A stretch of 64,000 nucleotides of DNA from the NCBI GenBank assembly GCA_030407085.1, contig CM059584.1:93071001-93135000 (forward strand). The letters run 5' to 3'. Positions 34,020 to 43,951 of this stretch are shown one piece after another (within the stretch, counting starts at the first letter, position 1; each line of letters begins with the position of its first letter). This DNA comes from Trichopria drosophilae. Its lineage: Eukaryota > Arthropoda > Insecta > Hymenoptera > Diapriidae. The position numbers were made by a program, and so were the translations under genes. The notes under the pieces were generated by a model that did not search any database, was not told where the DNA came from, and worked only from the letters and a program-made list of their open reading frames with translations.

Positions 34020-34191
34020 TTAGATTTCTGCTGCAGCTTTAGGGCCTAATTACCCTTTATTTTGTTCTAATTAAATATCTCGGAAACTAGCTATTATTAG
34101 TCCTTCAGCCTATACAGGAGAACATTTCATTACGACCATCTAATCTACATCATATTCAAATTTCAGCCAAAACGACTGGGATCTATTTCCC
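33232..34191. mobile_element. Non-autonomous DNA element with ~120-bp TIRs
   Basis: The left end (GGTAAATAGATCCCA…TTTGGCTGAAATTTGAATAT…) is repeated inverted at the right end (…TGGGATCTATTTCCC, 34177-34191). Similarity runs about 120-150 bp inward, with small indels. No ORF. Probably a MITE. Target duplication is unclear (flanks CATGT / ATATG). It separates the R1 scrap from the DIRS RNase H. A (GT)n run sits near its right side. Confidence 0.75.
33917..34016. repeat. (GT)n microsatellite
   Basis: About 100 bp of GTGC/GT repeats, mostly pure (GT)n from 33962. Confidence 0.95.
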
Positions 34192-34194
34192 ATA

Positions 34195-35215
34195 TGTTTT
34201 GTGCGCGGTATTTTGTTCAGATGCCTCAAAATTGGGTTGGAGAGCATATTGTAATGAAAAATCTGCTATAGATTTTTGAACACAATCTGAAAGTTCATTA
34301 CATATAAATAGTTTAGAACTGATCGCGACTTGGATGGCCATTAAATGTTTCACTACGGATTTTTTAAATACCGAAATTTTATTACGAATTGACAATACGG
34401 CAGCAATTTCCTACATAAATCGAATGGGCCGGGTGCGATATCCACATATTAATGCGATTGCAAATAAAATATTGAAATGGTGTGAATTTCGACAAATTTG
34501 GTTATTTGCTACGTATATTCCATCCGCCAAAAATATAAATATAGATCGAGAATCCCGAGTACGCAACGTGCACAGAATGGGAATTATGTATGGGAACGAT
34601 TTATTTGCATCCCGTATTAATGCTAAGTGTCCTATTTTTTGTTCATTGCATCGAGATCCAGATGCATCATTCGTAGATGCCTTCGCAATCAATTGTGGCA
34701 CAAAATACTTTTATGCTTTTCAACCATTTAGTCAAATATTAAAAGTTCTGAGAAAAATTAATGAAAATAAAGGCTCCGGTATTGTGATAGTACCCAAATG
34801 GTCTACACATCCGTGATATCGGCTATTTTTAGAACTGCTAATTGATATTACTCTTAAATTTAAACCAACTAAAAATCTTTTATTGTCACCTTGCAGGGAG
34901 ACGCATCACCCTCTAGCAGAGAAAATGACATTAATAGCGAGATTATTATCAGGGAAGCGTTCCGAAAAAGGAGGTATCAAAAGGAGCTTTAAAAAGAATG
35001 GTTTCTTCATTGTCCTATAACACACTAAAACAATATACCACCGCTTTACGCGTTTGGGTTAAATTCTGCTAAAAATCAAATTTAGATCCTTACACTGCAA
35101 GTTCTAAAACACTTATTGAATTCCTCATAGAAAAATTTATTGAAGGAGCATCGTACGGTTCACTAAATTCTATGCGATCCGCTATATCACTGATTGCTAA
35201 ACAAACTATTTTTAT
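34195..35215 (+). pseudogene. DIRS-type RNase H and connecting region
   Basis: DIRS RNase H core: CSDASKLGWRAYCN (34207-34250), then HINSLELIATWMAIKCF, RIDNTAAISYINRMGRVRYP (about 34385-34445), IWLFATYIPSAKNINID, and further on DLFASRINAKCPIF and DAFAINCG. Past a stop at 34815 the helical region that precedes the recombinase reads SLSYNTLKQYTTALRVW, FLIEKFIEGASYGSLNSMRS and AISLIAKQ (about 35005-35205). All of these are typical of DIRS/PAT elements. RT upstream (YVDD) has been replaced by the R1 scrap and MITE. It ends at a ~150-bp satellite at 35222. Confidence 0.8.
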
Positions 35216-35221
35216 AATAAA

Positions 35222-35590
35222 CTTCCGACGCCGTCGCTTCAGCACTAGTACTAAATCGCACCTTACTTCGCTCGCGAGAAATAATTACTCTGTATCTTTC
35301 GATAACCATGAAAGGCTCAGCGAAAATTGAAGGTTTGATAGTACGCAGATAAATATCATTAGGTAATAAGCTTCCGACGCTTAGGCAATAGTATTAAATC
35401 GCTTCCTACTTCGCTTGCGAGAAACTATTTCTTTACTTCTTTGTGTCTTTCGATAATCGTGAAACGCCCGGCGAAAACTGAGGCTCCGATAGTATGCAAT
35501 AAAATATCATTAGGTAATAACATTCCGACGCTTCATCACTAGTAGAAAATCGCGCCTTATTTCGCTTGGGAGAAACAATTTCGCTGGAGT
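35222..35590. repeat. ~150-bp tandem repeat, 2.5 copies
   Basis: Units start at CTTCCGACGC(C/T)… near 35222, 35370 and 35522. Shared blocks: AGTATTAAATCGC, ACTTCGCT(C/T)GCGAGAAA, TCTTTCGATAA(C/T)C and ATATCATTAGGTAATAA. Lies inside the DIRS remnant. Confidence 0.85.
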
Positions 35591-35654
35591 TCTGAATATT
35601 ATCGAGAAAAATTATGAGTACCAAGTAACTTATTAGTTGTAAGCAACTTATTAG

Positions 35655-36105
35655 TTACAAGTAACTTAGTCCGCCATTTTGGATCCGCCATTTTGAATTT
35701 TAAAAATGTGCGACCCCGAAAACCCTCGAGTGCTCAGGTTCATCCCGATCAAGTAACTTATTACATTTTGGTCCGCCATCTTGGATCCGCTATTTTGAAT
35801 TTAAAAAATCTGATGTCGGATTCGATATCAGTGATCCCAAAAACCCCCGAGTACCTAGTTTAATCACGATCAAATAACTTATTACATTTTGGTCCGCCAT
35901 ATTGGATCCACCATTTTGAATTTTGACAATCTGATGCCGGATTCATAATCAACTACCCCGAAATCCCCCGAGTACGTAGTTTCATCACGATCAAGTAAAT
36001 TATTACGTTTTGGTCCGCCATCTTGGATCCGCTATTATGAATTTGGAAATCTGATGCAGGGTTCATGATGAGTGACCCCAAACACCCCCGAGTAACAAAT
36101 TTCAG
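35655..36105 (+). repeat. CCGCCAT satellite, array 2
   Basis: Four units of about 100-122 bp. Each opens GTCCGCCAT(C/T)TTGGATCCGC and contains TTTTGAATTT, ATCTGATG, CCCCGAAA-CCCCCGAGTA and GATCAAGTAACTTATTAC. It ends TTTCAGCTGTTTTCCGTGCAA, almost the same boundary as array 3. Confidence 0.9.
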
Positions 36106-36249
36106 CTGTTTTCCGTGCAACGAAAAATGTATGCTTGAAACGGATGAGGAAAACACAAAATTGCATATCGCGTCTAATATAGAAAAATACCTGCAGGTGA
36201 CGAAACCATTATGTGGACAATGCACAAATTTATTTATTATGACCAAAAA

Positions 36250-36459
36250 CCACATAAAACTGCTAGTAATACTATGATTAGCAGACGGATAAAATCAATG
36301 TTAAAGCGTAGCGGTGTTGACGAAGAATTCTCTGCATATAGTACTAGACACGCTTCAATGTCTGCAGCTCTGATGAAATGAGTTGACATTAATGTTATTA
36401 AAAATACGCTGGATGGTCTAAAAGCTCTGAAGTTTTCGCCAAATTTTATAATAGGCCAT
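36250..36459 (+). pseudogene. DIRS-type tyrosine recombinase C-terminus
   Basis: The end of the element's integrase-like tyrosine recombinase. SRRIKSMLKRSGVDEEF, then YSTRHASMSAALMK (about 36336-36378) contains the Arg-His pair of the R-H-x-x-R-type active site as DIRS proteins show it (S-x-R-H-A-x-x-S). After a TGA come INVIKN…GWSKSSEVFAKFYN in shifted frames, including the conserved GWS…F…YN and its catalytic Tyr. At 36460 an LTR fragment begins. Most of the catalytic domain upstream is missing, displaced by satellite array 2. Confidence 0.7.
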
Positions 36460-36541
36460 GTTACAATTGGCGGAGTGGTGGGTTAGGATTTGAAATTATT
36501 ATCCGCGACGTTTATTATGTGTACGCCCTCCACCAACTGAC
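36460..36541 (-). repeat. LTR 3'-end fragment (minus)
   Basis: Reverse complement of GTTACAATTGGCGGAGTGGTGG…CCACCAACTGACG. It matches 36941-37021 at roughly 85-90% and ends in TAACA, as an LTR should. Only the last ~80 bp of the LTR is present. Confidence 0.6.
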
Positions 36542-36589
36542 GTTTTTGTAATGCATTTTTTACATGTTTCAGGTAAATATTAATCAATT

Positions 36590-36860
36590 TCGATTAAGTA
36601 ACTTTTCCACATTTCGGTCCGCCATTTTGGATCCGTCATATTGAATTTTGATAATATGTGTTCAGATTCGTAATCAGCGACCCCGAAAACCCCCGAGTAC
36701 CCAGTTTCATCTCGATTAAGTAACTTTTCCACATTTCGGTCCGCCATCTTGGATCCGCCATTTTCAATTTTGAAAATCTGAGTTTAGTTTCGTAATCAGC
36801 GACCCCGAAAACCTTCGAGTTACGATTTTCAGCCATTTTCCGCGTAAGGAAAAATGTATG
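36590..36860 (+). repeat. CCGCCAT satellite, array 3
   Basis: About 2.3 units, GGTCCGCCAT…GGATCCGCCAT…, ending TTTCAGCCATTTTCCGCGTAA as in array 2. Lies between two LTR fragments of the same family. Confidence 0.9.
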
Positions 36861-36919
36861 CTACAAAGGGTTAAAGGGATCGACACCCCAACGCGAAAAA
36901 AAAATCGCGCGCGGAGGAC

Positions 36920-37160
36920 CACTTCTGACACCAAATGTTAGGTATTGGCGGAGTGGTGGAAGAGGATTTAAAATTATTATTCGCGACGTTTATTGTATGT
37001 ACGCCGTCCACCAACTGACTTCTCCGATGCGGTCTCGAAACGAGAGCGGAGCGGAGTTCGTCGTCGCATTTCTTCCCAACACGGAAAAAATAAAGAAGGA
37101 TTCCACAGCCATACATTTCTGGTCGCTAACTTACAGCCATCGTAACGATATTTTTTCACC
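36920..37160 (-). repeat. LTR plus primer-binding site of an LTR retroelement (minus)
   Basis: On the minus strand the sequence runs through an LTR with an AATAAA signal and CGTCGCG, ends CCGCCAATACCTAACA at 36941, and is followed by TGGTGTCAGAAGTGG (36938-36924). That 15-mer fits a primer-binding site for a tRNA-Leu 3' end. The interior of this putative element is the CCGCCAT satellite rather than gag-pol, which suggests a short non-autonomous LTR element. Confidence 0.55.
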
Positions 37161-38349
37161 ATTTTTACATTAATAATAGCTGCAAACTAGAAACCTATAT
37201 TATGAATATAATGATACAAATTTGATTAACGAATTTTGTTTAACGTAGAAATAAAAATTTTCTAATTTTAACCATCTATTATCTTATTAAATAAGTTGCA
37301 TAATTATATGGTCAATTCTGGTATACGAAACTGGTAACTGGTACATAGATTAATCGTAGTATGGTCAGTCTAGGCAAACAAGTAAGGAAGATGCTTGCGC
37401 AAGTGTCATGGTGACCTATTGTCCCTCGTTTTTCCGCTGATATGTACATAATAACATGTACGTATTTCAGTGCAACTGGCAATTTCGTTTCTGTTAAAGA
37501 ATAGGTATAATAACGTGCATTTAGGCGTTTAGATAACTATAGATGATTACATTTTACTTAATACAAATTAACATTTACCTTAGGTTAAACAAAAAATGAT
37601 AATTATACGGCTATGCGATTTTTATGTTGAATGTAATAATACTCCAATAAAAATTCCTGTACAATTTTATTGATAATTATTTATTTATTTATTTATTAAA
37701 ATTTATATAAATTTTTATTGAAAATAGTTTAATTATTTTTGTAAACATATAGTGTATGCGCATTTTGAATTTGAATTTCCCGCGCCTTTCACACAAAATT
37801 TGTAATAATTCTAACTTTTGCCACCGGATGGCCAATCTGCTTTGTTCACAACCTCGTTAACGTCAGATGTTACCATGTATCCTTTATATATCTGATCCCG
37901 GATTCATTAGCCTTACAATTTAGTAAGCGAGCCCTTTTTATATAATGTGTGCATAGATTTAGATTGCGATTTGTTAGGTTAAGTTTCGATAGGTGACATA
38001 TTAATAAAACTTATATAGAATTGCAAAATTGTGCAAAGTTGTTCCCGTGTATATAAAATATGTTTCAACTATGCGGATACATTTGCGTAACTCTCCAGTT
38101 TCCATTGAGTTATTAGTTTTAGCTGAAAAGTTTATTTTGCGCTTTATTTACGTATTCTCTAATTATTATATTTTATGGCTGGGTTTGCACAACATGTAGT
38201 ATTACTTCATTGGCAATATTATGATGTTCAGAAATCACACGCATACAAAATATGAGTTATTCTGTTATACTGAAAAATTGTGAAAAACTATAAGAATATA
38301 CGAATTCTAAAGATACTCATTAGCCCAAATGTGTATAGCTAATAAAACA
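37161..38349. other. AT-rich, nothing recognised
   Basis: No coding frame or repeat identified apart from a (TTTA)n run at about 37679-37696. Confidence 0.5.
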
Positions 38350-38562
38350 ATATGGTTGTATTGGCAATATTTCTGGCTGAATCCTTTGAACTCATCGTTC
38401 CGTGAATCATCCTGAAGGTCCACTTCCTTCGATCGGCTTCACCTTGCGAGGATGCACCTCGTGCATATTCTCACGTTGGATAAATGATAGTAGGTTTATT
38501 TATTCAAATAAATAATATAATATGGGCGGGACGGACGCTACGTAGCACCGGTACGTAACAGG
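38350..38562 (-). repeat. Possible solo LTR
   Basis: On the minus strand it begins TGTTACGTACCGGTGCTACG at 38562 and is GC-richer than its surroundings. The 3' boundary near 38350 (…CAATACAACCA) and a target duplication could not be confirmed. Confidence 0.35.
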
Positions 38563-39289
38563 CCAATTATACCAAATGGAGTGCAGGTTGCTAATACGGT
38601 TATTCAACGTTAAATTGTAAAATAAACAATTAGCCAATCTCTGTTAACATCGACTTAGTTATTTATGTAATCTCCAGAACAAGACTCGTACGATAATTAA
38701 ACAATCAAACAAACTTACCTAAGCGATTTTCGATTGTAATTATCAGTAGAGTCTCGTTCGAAGTGATGACAATTCCATCCACATACTTCCGCCCTTGTAT
38801 AAGTGTACAATTTTTTATTTAAAGATTATATATATTTCTGCTTTAAACTATATGACAGAAACAAGTTAATGGAGCTCTAAGGGCGTATTTTGTTTTTTAA
38901 AAATCTCTAACATTGTGGACAGTTATTTGGAATAAACTGGTATATGAATATAATTTGTTAGCATTGAATTATAATAAATGTAAAGAAAGAAAAAGGCCAT
39001 TAGTATAAAAATATAATCTGAAAATAAAATATATATAAACATGCAAAAATAAATATCTAGATATGGGTAAATCTCTCGAAAAAGACAAATTCAGAGTTAA
39101 GATAAAATAAAAAAAAAGTATCAAAAATATTGATGTGAATGTTCCTATGGAAAGAGGAGGACCAAAATAAGTCTCCAAAATTTGTTGTTACAATCTTTAT
39201 AAATATTATTGTTTCAAAAATAATTGTTTAATGTAAAATAATTGTTTATTTTTTTGTTACAAGTACGGTGATTGAATCAGCTTGAGATT
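38563..39289. other. DIRS terminal repeat and unassigned sequence
   Basis: 38650-38915 is the inverted counterpart of 31040-31215 (see the DIRS element). 38990-39060 resembles the TGCATG-rich repeat at 40740-40880 and 59040-59205. No genes. Confidence 0.5.
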
Positions 39290-39985
39290 TGTCACTCAGG
39301 GGTTTTCGAGGTCGCTGATTACGAATTTGGCATCATATTTTGAAAGTTCAAAATGGCGGATCCAATATGGCGGATAAAATTAAAAAAATTGATTGGACTC
39401 GCTTGAAATTGATAACTCGGGGGTTTTCGGGGTTAGCGATTACGAATCTGAAGTCAAATTTACAGAATTCAAAAGTCAATGCAATGTGGCGGATGATTTG
39501 TTAGAAATTCATTAATTTGTCTTGAAAATTATTACTGATAATTTTTTAAAAATTTCCAAAAAACATTTTTACTAACAAATTTTTAAACTAACATCAAATT
39601 CGAAATTAGCTACCCCAAAAGCCTCAAGTAACAAAATTTAAGCAATATTTTAAAAATTTCTAAATATTTCATCCGCCATTTCGAATTCCAAACCTAACAT
39701 CAAATTCAAAATCAGCGACCCCAAAAGCCCTAACTAACAAAATGTGGGTTATATTTAACAAATTTTCAAAGATTTCGTGTGCCATTTTGGATCCTCCACT
39801 TTGGATTCTAAAACTAATATCAAATTCAAAATCAGCGACCTCAAAAACCCCTGAATAACAAATTTTAGGCTATTTCACAAAATTTTTAAATATTTCGTCA
39901 GCCATATTGAATCCGCCATTTTGAATTTTGAAAAACTAACATCAGATTTGTAATCAGCGACTCCAGAAACCCTCGAGAAACGATT
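39290..39985. repeat. CCGCCAT satellite, array 4, with orientation switch
   Basis: 39290-39500 carries two units in reverse (AAAATGGCGGATCCAATATGGCGG). From about 39540 to 39985 three to four degenerate units run forward (ATCCGCCATTT…AATCAGCGACCCCAAAA). The array therefore flips direction at about 39500-39540. Confidence 0.8.
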
Positions 39986-40033
39986 TTCAAATTCATTTAA
40001 CATTTAGATAACAAAAAACTGAAAATGTACTGG

Positions 40034-40584
40034 CGGTTACGGAGTGGAGTTTTTTTCTCCCTGCGGCAGCTCGAAAATATGTTGATTCTAATTTAAAAGA
40101 ATAAATTTTATAAATAAAGAATCAATAGTATTTAAAATATTTTAGTCTAATAAAAGAATATTTTAAATATTATTTATAATATCTTTCATTTACTTACCAA
40201 AATATACAATTTACTGCGGTTACGGAGTGGAGTTTTATTTGTGTCGATGACTCGTGTTGAACTGAAAATCTCATTTATACTGCATATTTTCTTTTTTTAC
40301 AACCAAATTCGCACTGACCTTTAATCACACCGATATTATAAACATTGTTTACCTCTGCATTGCTTCTTGAATATGCTTGTTTACATTTACTACTTATATT
40401 TGCGACCGGTTACGGAGTGGAGTTTTCAATCGTGCACAAAAGTAATTTAATTCTAAGAAATAGAAATTGGTATATTTTGCCTTACCTCTTCCGGAAATAA
40501 ATGATATTATTAGATTGCAGATTGCATGTAATATTTATTATTTGGATAAAATTTGCTCCATGCACGGTTACGGAGTGGAGTTTT
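40034..40584 (+). repeat. Four dispersed copies of CGGTTACGGAGTGGAGTTTT
   Basis: Identical 20-mers start at 40034, 40217, 40407 and 40565 (spacing 183, 190 and 158 bp). The intervening sequences are AT-rich and unrelated to each other. The motif is far GC-richer than its surroundings. Confidence 0.9.
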
Positions 40585-40739
40585 TTCACCATATAAACAT
40601 GAATATTTCAAATAATATGAAATTTATACTTTTTTCCTACTATGGTCTTGTTAAACATTGATAAATACTATCATAAGACCGTCATAATTTTTAATAATTT
40701 TAAATACTTTCAGAAAAAATGTCAAGAACGTGTGATTTG

Positions 40740-41140
40740 TCCTTTTTGGGAGAATCACCCATATGCAAAAAATGTTATATAAACGTGAAAAAAAAAATGT
40801 ATAAATATGCAAAAAATGTATACCGTAGACATGCAAAATATACAAATACTTAAAATTACAAAGATACATGCGTAGTGTTTCGTTCAATCTCCTCCGCACC
40901 TGAACTCTTCAGTGAGGCTTGGCGGAAGGAATCAGCCTCAGACGCCCTAATTACAAACTGATAAATTAACAAAATTAAATTGGTTTTAAACCGGGCTTCT
41001 GACCTACCAGGGTGTTTATAAGTAAATATAATTAATGGATTCGACCTACAAATTGCATTAGATATTAAAATGCTATAGTTTGAAACGAAAAAGAAAAAAG
41101 ATAAAATATAAAAAACTATATTCGTAATTATAAGTGTCAA
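40740..41140 (-). repeat. Dispersed repeat, TGCATG-rich family
   Basis: Reverse complement matches 58955-59150 (CTGAAGAGTTCAGG…, CGTCTGAGGCTGATTCCTTCC, repeated TTTGCAT) and, further in, 57553-57617 and 41310-41361 (the flanks of the gypsy element). It shows what the gypsy target looked like before insertion. Confidence 0.75.
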
Positions 41141-41361
41141 ATCGAAATTGTATTAACCTTATAATTATGAATATAGTTTTTTATCTTTTACCTTTTGTTC
41201 GTTGTTAATATCATTACTAGTTGAGATTATAAACGTTTCGACAAAGCCAAGCGTTTGGGAATCCATGTGATTACGACACAAGGTGTTTGAATGAGATTTT
41301 CAAAATATAGCATTTTAATATCTAATGCAGTTTGTAGGTCGAAGCCGTTAATTATATTTAC

Positions 41362-41619
41362 TATAACGGACCGTTACTGAAATAGGGAGAGGGAGAGAGG
41401 GCAGGCGAACCGGGAGAAGGTAGCGAGTTGGTTAGTTAGTTGAGCGATAGCCGGTGACGTGCGGATAACGCGAGATAGCGAGTAGTATCTGAAGAATAGT
41501 GTCCAGTGGGATCACGTCGAATACCATTAATTGTAAGTACATTTGTACGGATAGTGAGAATGAAGTTGTTTCATTTTTTAGATGTGTTGTTTTATTACTG
41601 CGGCCCTAGTCCCGTTACA
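41362..41619 (+). repeat. 5' LTR of the gypsy-type element
   Basis: Begins TATAACGG (a TG-to-TA change of the expected TGTAACGG) and ends CCCGTTACA. Its last ~123 bp are repeated in the 3' LTR remnant. Confidence 0.8.
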
Positions 41620-41620
41620 A

Positions 41621-41640
41621 TGGCGCCAACGTGAAAAACT
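41621..41640 (+). other. Primer-binding site, tRNA-Lys type
   Basis: TGGCGCCAACGTGAAAAACTC starts one base after the LTR and differs only slightly from the usual tRNA-Lys primer complement TGGCGCCCAACGTGGGGC. Confidence 0.65.
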
Positions 41641-41967
41641 CACATAATTTAAACATTAATAAAACGAAAATTGCGACACATACATACGCGTCACACAACT
41701 AACCAAACATAAGACACTCATATACAACAAACAATAATACATTACACAAAACGAATATAATAGATTATATATAAAACATACAATACAGGCAACATAAAGA
41801 TACAAAAAGAAACCAAACATACCACACAACACAATTACACAACTTACTTTTACACACCAGACTTAAAAACATTAGAGACAAGAACATTTATTACATAAAA
41901 AACACAAAAGATATTATTTTAACTTACAAAAAAAATATTTGCATACAATAAATAAAGCAATAAACAT

Positions 41968-42368
41968 CCCTGGTGAAAATTTCCGTAAAATCATATGATA
42001 AATCATATGAGATTTTTATAATTTCTTAAATATCTTAGAGGAATGCAGATTATTGTAATTCATTTTCTACTATTATTATTATTTCTTATAATTACATGAG
42101 AAATCACATGAAAAGTTTCCCGGATCGTCTGATATTTTAAAAATCTCCTCTGGTGAAAATTTCCGTAAAATCATATGATAAATCATATGAGATTTTTATA
42201 ATTTCTTTAATATCTTAGAGGAATCCAGATGATTGTAATTCATTTTCTCATATTATTATTATTTCTTATAATTACATGAGAAATCACATGAAAAGTTTCC
42301 CGGATCGACTGAGATTTTAAAAATCTCATATGATTTATCATATGATATTACGAACATTTTCATTAGGG
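41968..42368. mobile_element. MITE with CCCTGGTGAAAAT ends, internally duplicated
   Basis: Terminal inverted repeats of ~55 bp (CCCTGGTGAAAATTTCCG… / …CATTTTCATTAGGG) with the palindrome CATATGATAAATCATATG. The interior holds two direct ~190-bp copies that repeat the whole left half, giving an arm–arm–inverted-end layout. Flanked by AT on both sides. Confidence 0.8.
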
Positions 42369-42425
42369 ATGCTATGAACGCCGGCATTCACGCCAGCAAG
42401 CGCAGGCACGACGATAAACATAAAC

Positions 42426-42806
42426 ATGGAAGAGACGCAAACAGATGAAAACAAGTCAGACGATAACATCAACAAATCATTATTAGACATGGCAATAGAA
42501 GAACTAAATAAAGAACTACATACAAACATAAACAGACAAGGCACACAAATAAATAATCAAAATCAACAATCACAACACATTATCCCAAATATAAGAGTGG
42601 GAAACCTATTGGACGAATACTCAGAAGACGGTAGGAACACACATTTACTAAGAAACAGCGCATACGCTTTACGACAAACACAAAACTATGACCAAATAGA
42701 ACAGGAAAATAATACACCACACAGACAAGAACAGAACCAAAATACAGAAAGAGAAAGCACATATACACAACATCAAAATATACACAGACAAAATCAAAAC
42801 TTCATT
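42426..42806 (+). pseudogene. Gypsy-type gag, N-terminal part
   Basis: An open frame from ATG 42426, Gln/Asn-rich (MEETQTDENKSDDNINKSLL; NRQGTQINNQNQQ), ending where a DNA element begins at 42811. The rest of gag resumes at 44981. Low-complexity N-termini occur in insect gypsy gags. No membrane or signal segment is visible. The stop at 42870 belongs to the inserted element. Confidence 0.55.
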
Positions 42807-43369
42807 CCATCCCTGGTGAAAATCGGGGAGTACGCAAAAAGTACAGAAAGAGTACGCTTTAATGTACAGTAAACGTACGGTGTAGTGGACAACAGAGTAC
42901 AACAAGCGGGAAATTAGCGTACGGTAAGAGTAAATTGGACCTTTTTAAGCGTACAACAGTAGAATAAAAAAGCGTACAGAAATAGTGTCTGAAAGTATAC
43001 ATCAAACGTACATTAAAGAGTACCCATAGTGTACAAAAGGTGTAACTGATTTATTTCTGTAGAATAAATGCACGCCATTAGCGTACTGGAAATGTACAGG
43101 AGGCGAAACTAAGCTGTACATTGATGTACGGAAAATGTACGGAGAGCGAAACCGAATGATATTTTAATATTTTTGCACAATAAGCGCACGCTATTAGTGT
43201 ACTGGAGACGTACGGGAGGCGAAACTAGGCTGTACATTGATGTCCCAGCAAACGAAAATTGATTTAAAAAAATTGAAAAAAAAAATTATTTTTCATTTTT
43301 ATTATTTTTATTCAATAAAATTCTTTTTTAAACATGGTTTAAATGATTTAATTACCTTTAAAAAAGCTG

Positions 43370-43490
43370 TTCTCAAGCGGTCACCTATCCAAGTAGTGTT
43401 CCCCAATATGGATGTTTTACTTTAGATAAATGACTGCGCGCGACATGGACCACTGGTCTACTACCGTCGATCAGCATTTATAACGTAATA
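43370..43490 (-). repeat. 5S-rRNA-derived SINE head
   Basis: Reverse complement reads GACCAGTGGTCCATG…, then AAGTAAAACATCC, then GGAACACTACTTGGATAGG and TGACCGCTTGAGAA. This last part lines up almost base for base with the 5S rRNA box C region (GTTAGTACTTGGATGGGTGACCGCTTGGGAA). Together with 24915-25010 it shows a 5S-headed SINE family. Confidence 0.75.
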
Positions 43491-43539
43491 TGATATTTCT
43501 GGTACGCCTTAAAATTTTTTTTTTTTTTGTTATTAATTA

Positions 43540-43722
43540 ATTAACGGGCGGAATCGCCCTTTTTACTCAGTTGTTGGCTTATTATTATTTTAATATGATT
43601 TTGCGAGAGCTGCAGATCGACTTAGACAGATGGCGCCATACTTCACATTTGTGTATGAAATGTAGGATGGCTATGTACTTAACAGTGTTGCCAATAAAAA
43701 ATACTATTCATTCATTCATTCA
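43540..43722 (+). repeat. LINE-like 3' end with (ATTC)n tail
   Basis: ATGGCGCCAT…TGTTGCCAATAAAAAATACTATTCATTCATTCATT resembles a LINE 3' UTR with a tetranucleotide tail. ATGAAATGTAGGA occurs both at 43654-43666 and 43721-43733, which may be a target duplication of the tail segment. Confidence 0.4.
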
Positions 43723-43881
43723 TGAAATGTAGGACTGCAGAAACCTACACCAAGTACAGCAGCGGTCAAGAGTCGATTTCCGCCAGATAAACAATACTTT
43801 CGAAACGTAAACACAAACAACGTGGCTCGTCTTACCAACAGCGAGCTGCTTCTTGGAAACGAAATCGAAAAATTGTTCACC

Positions 43882-43951
43882 AGACGGGGATCGAACTCAC
43901 GACCTACGACTTCGTGGTACAGTGCGTTAACCGCCTGAGCCACGAAGCCGA
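43882..43951 (-). repeat. tRNA-derived SINE head
   Basis: On the minus strand GGCTTCGTGGCTCAGGCGGT (box A) and GAGTTCGATCCCC (box B, 43886-43898) with tRNA-like spacing; a tRNA pseudogene or SINE head. Confidence 0.7.

Larger units (their letters stand above)
31030..38915 (+). mobile_element. DIRS-like tyrosine-recombinase retroelement, fragmented
   Basis: Three gene remnants in the right order and strand: gag (31240-32130), RNase H (34195-35215) and tyrosine recombinase (36250-36460). Parts of 31040-31215 recur inverted at 38650-38915 (TACGAGTCTCGTTCTCGAG-type block and AGAGATTTTTAAAAA…AAATACGCCCT block), with the two blocks in swapped order. DIRS elements have inverted termini and an internal complementary region of just this kind. 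RT and methyltransferase regions are missing. Inside lie an R1 scrap, a palindromic DNA element, two satellites and LTR fragments. Confidence 0.65.

Noticed and set aside
38700..38800. Host 5' exon ending at a GTAAGT on the minus strand (about 38718)
   Set aside because: It lies within the block shared with 31040-31215 and is better explained as DIRS terminal sequence.
40034..40584. CRISPR-like array
   Set aside because: Eukaryotic context, spacers too long (138-170 bp) and variable, no cas-like genes.
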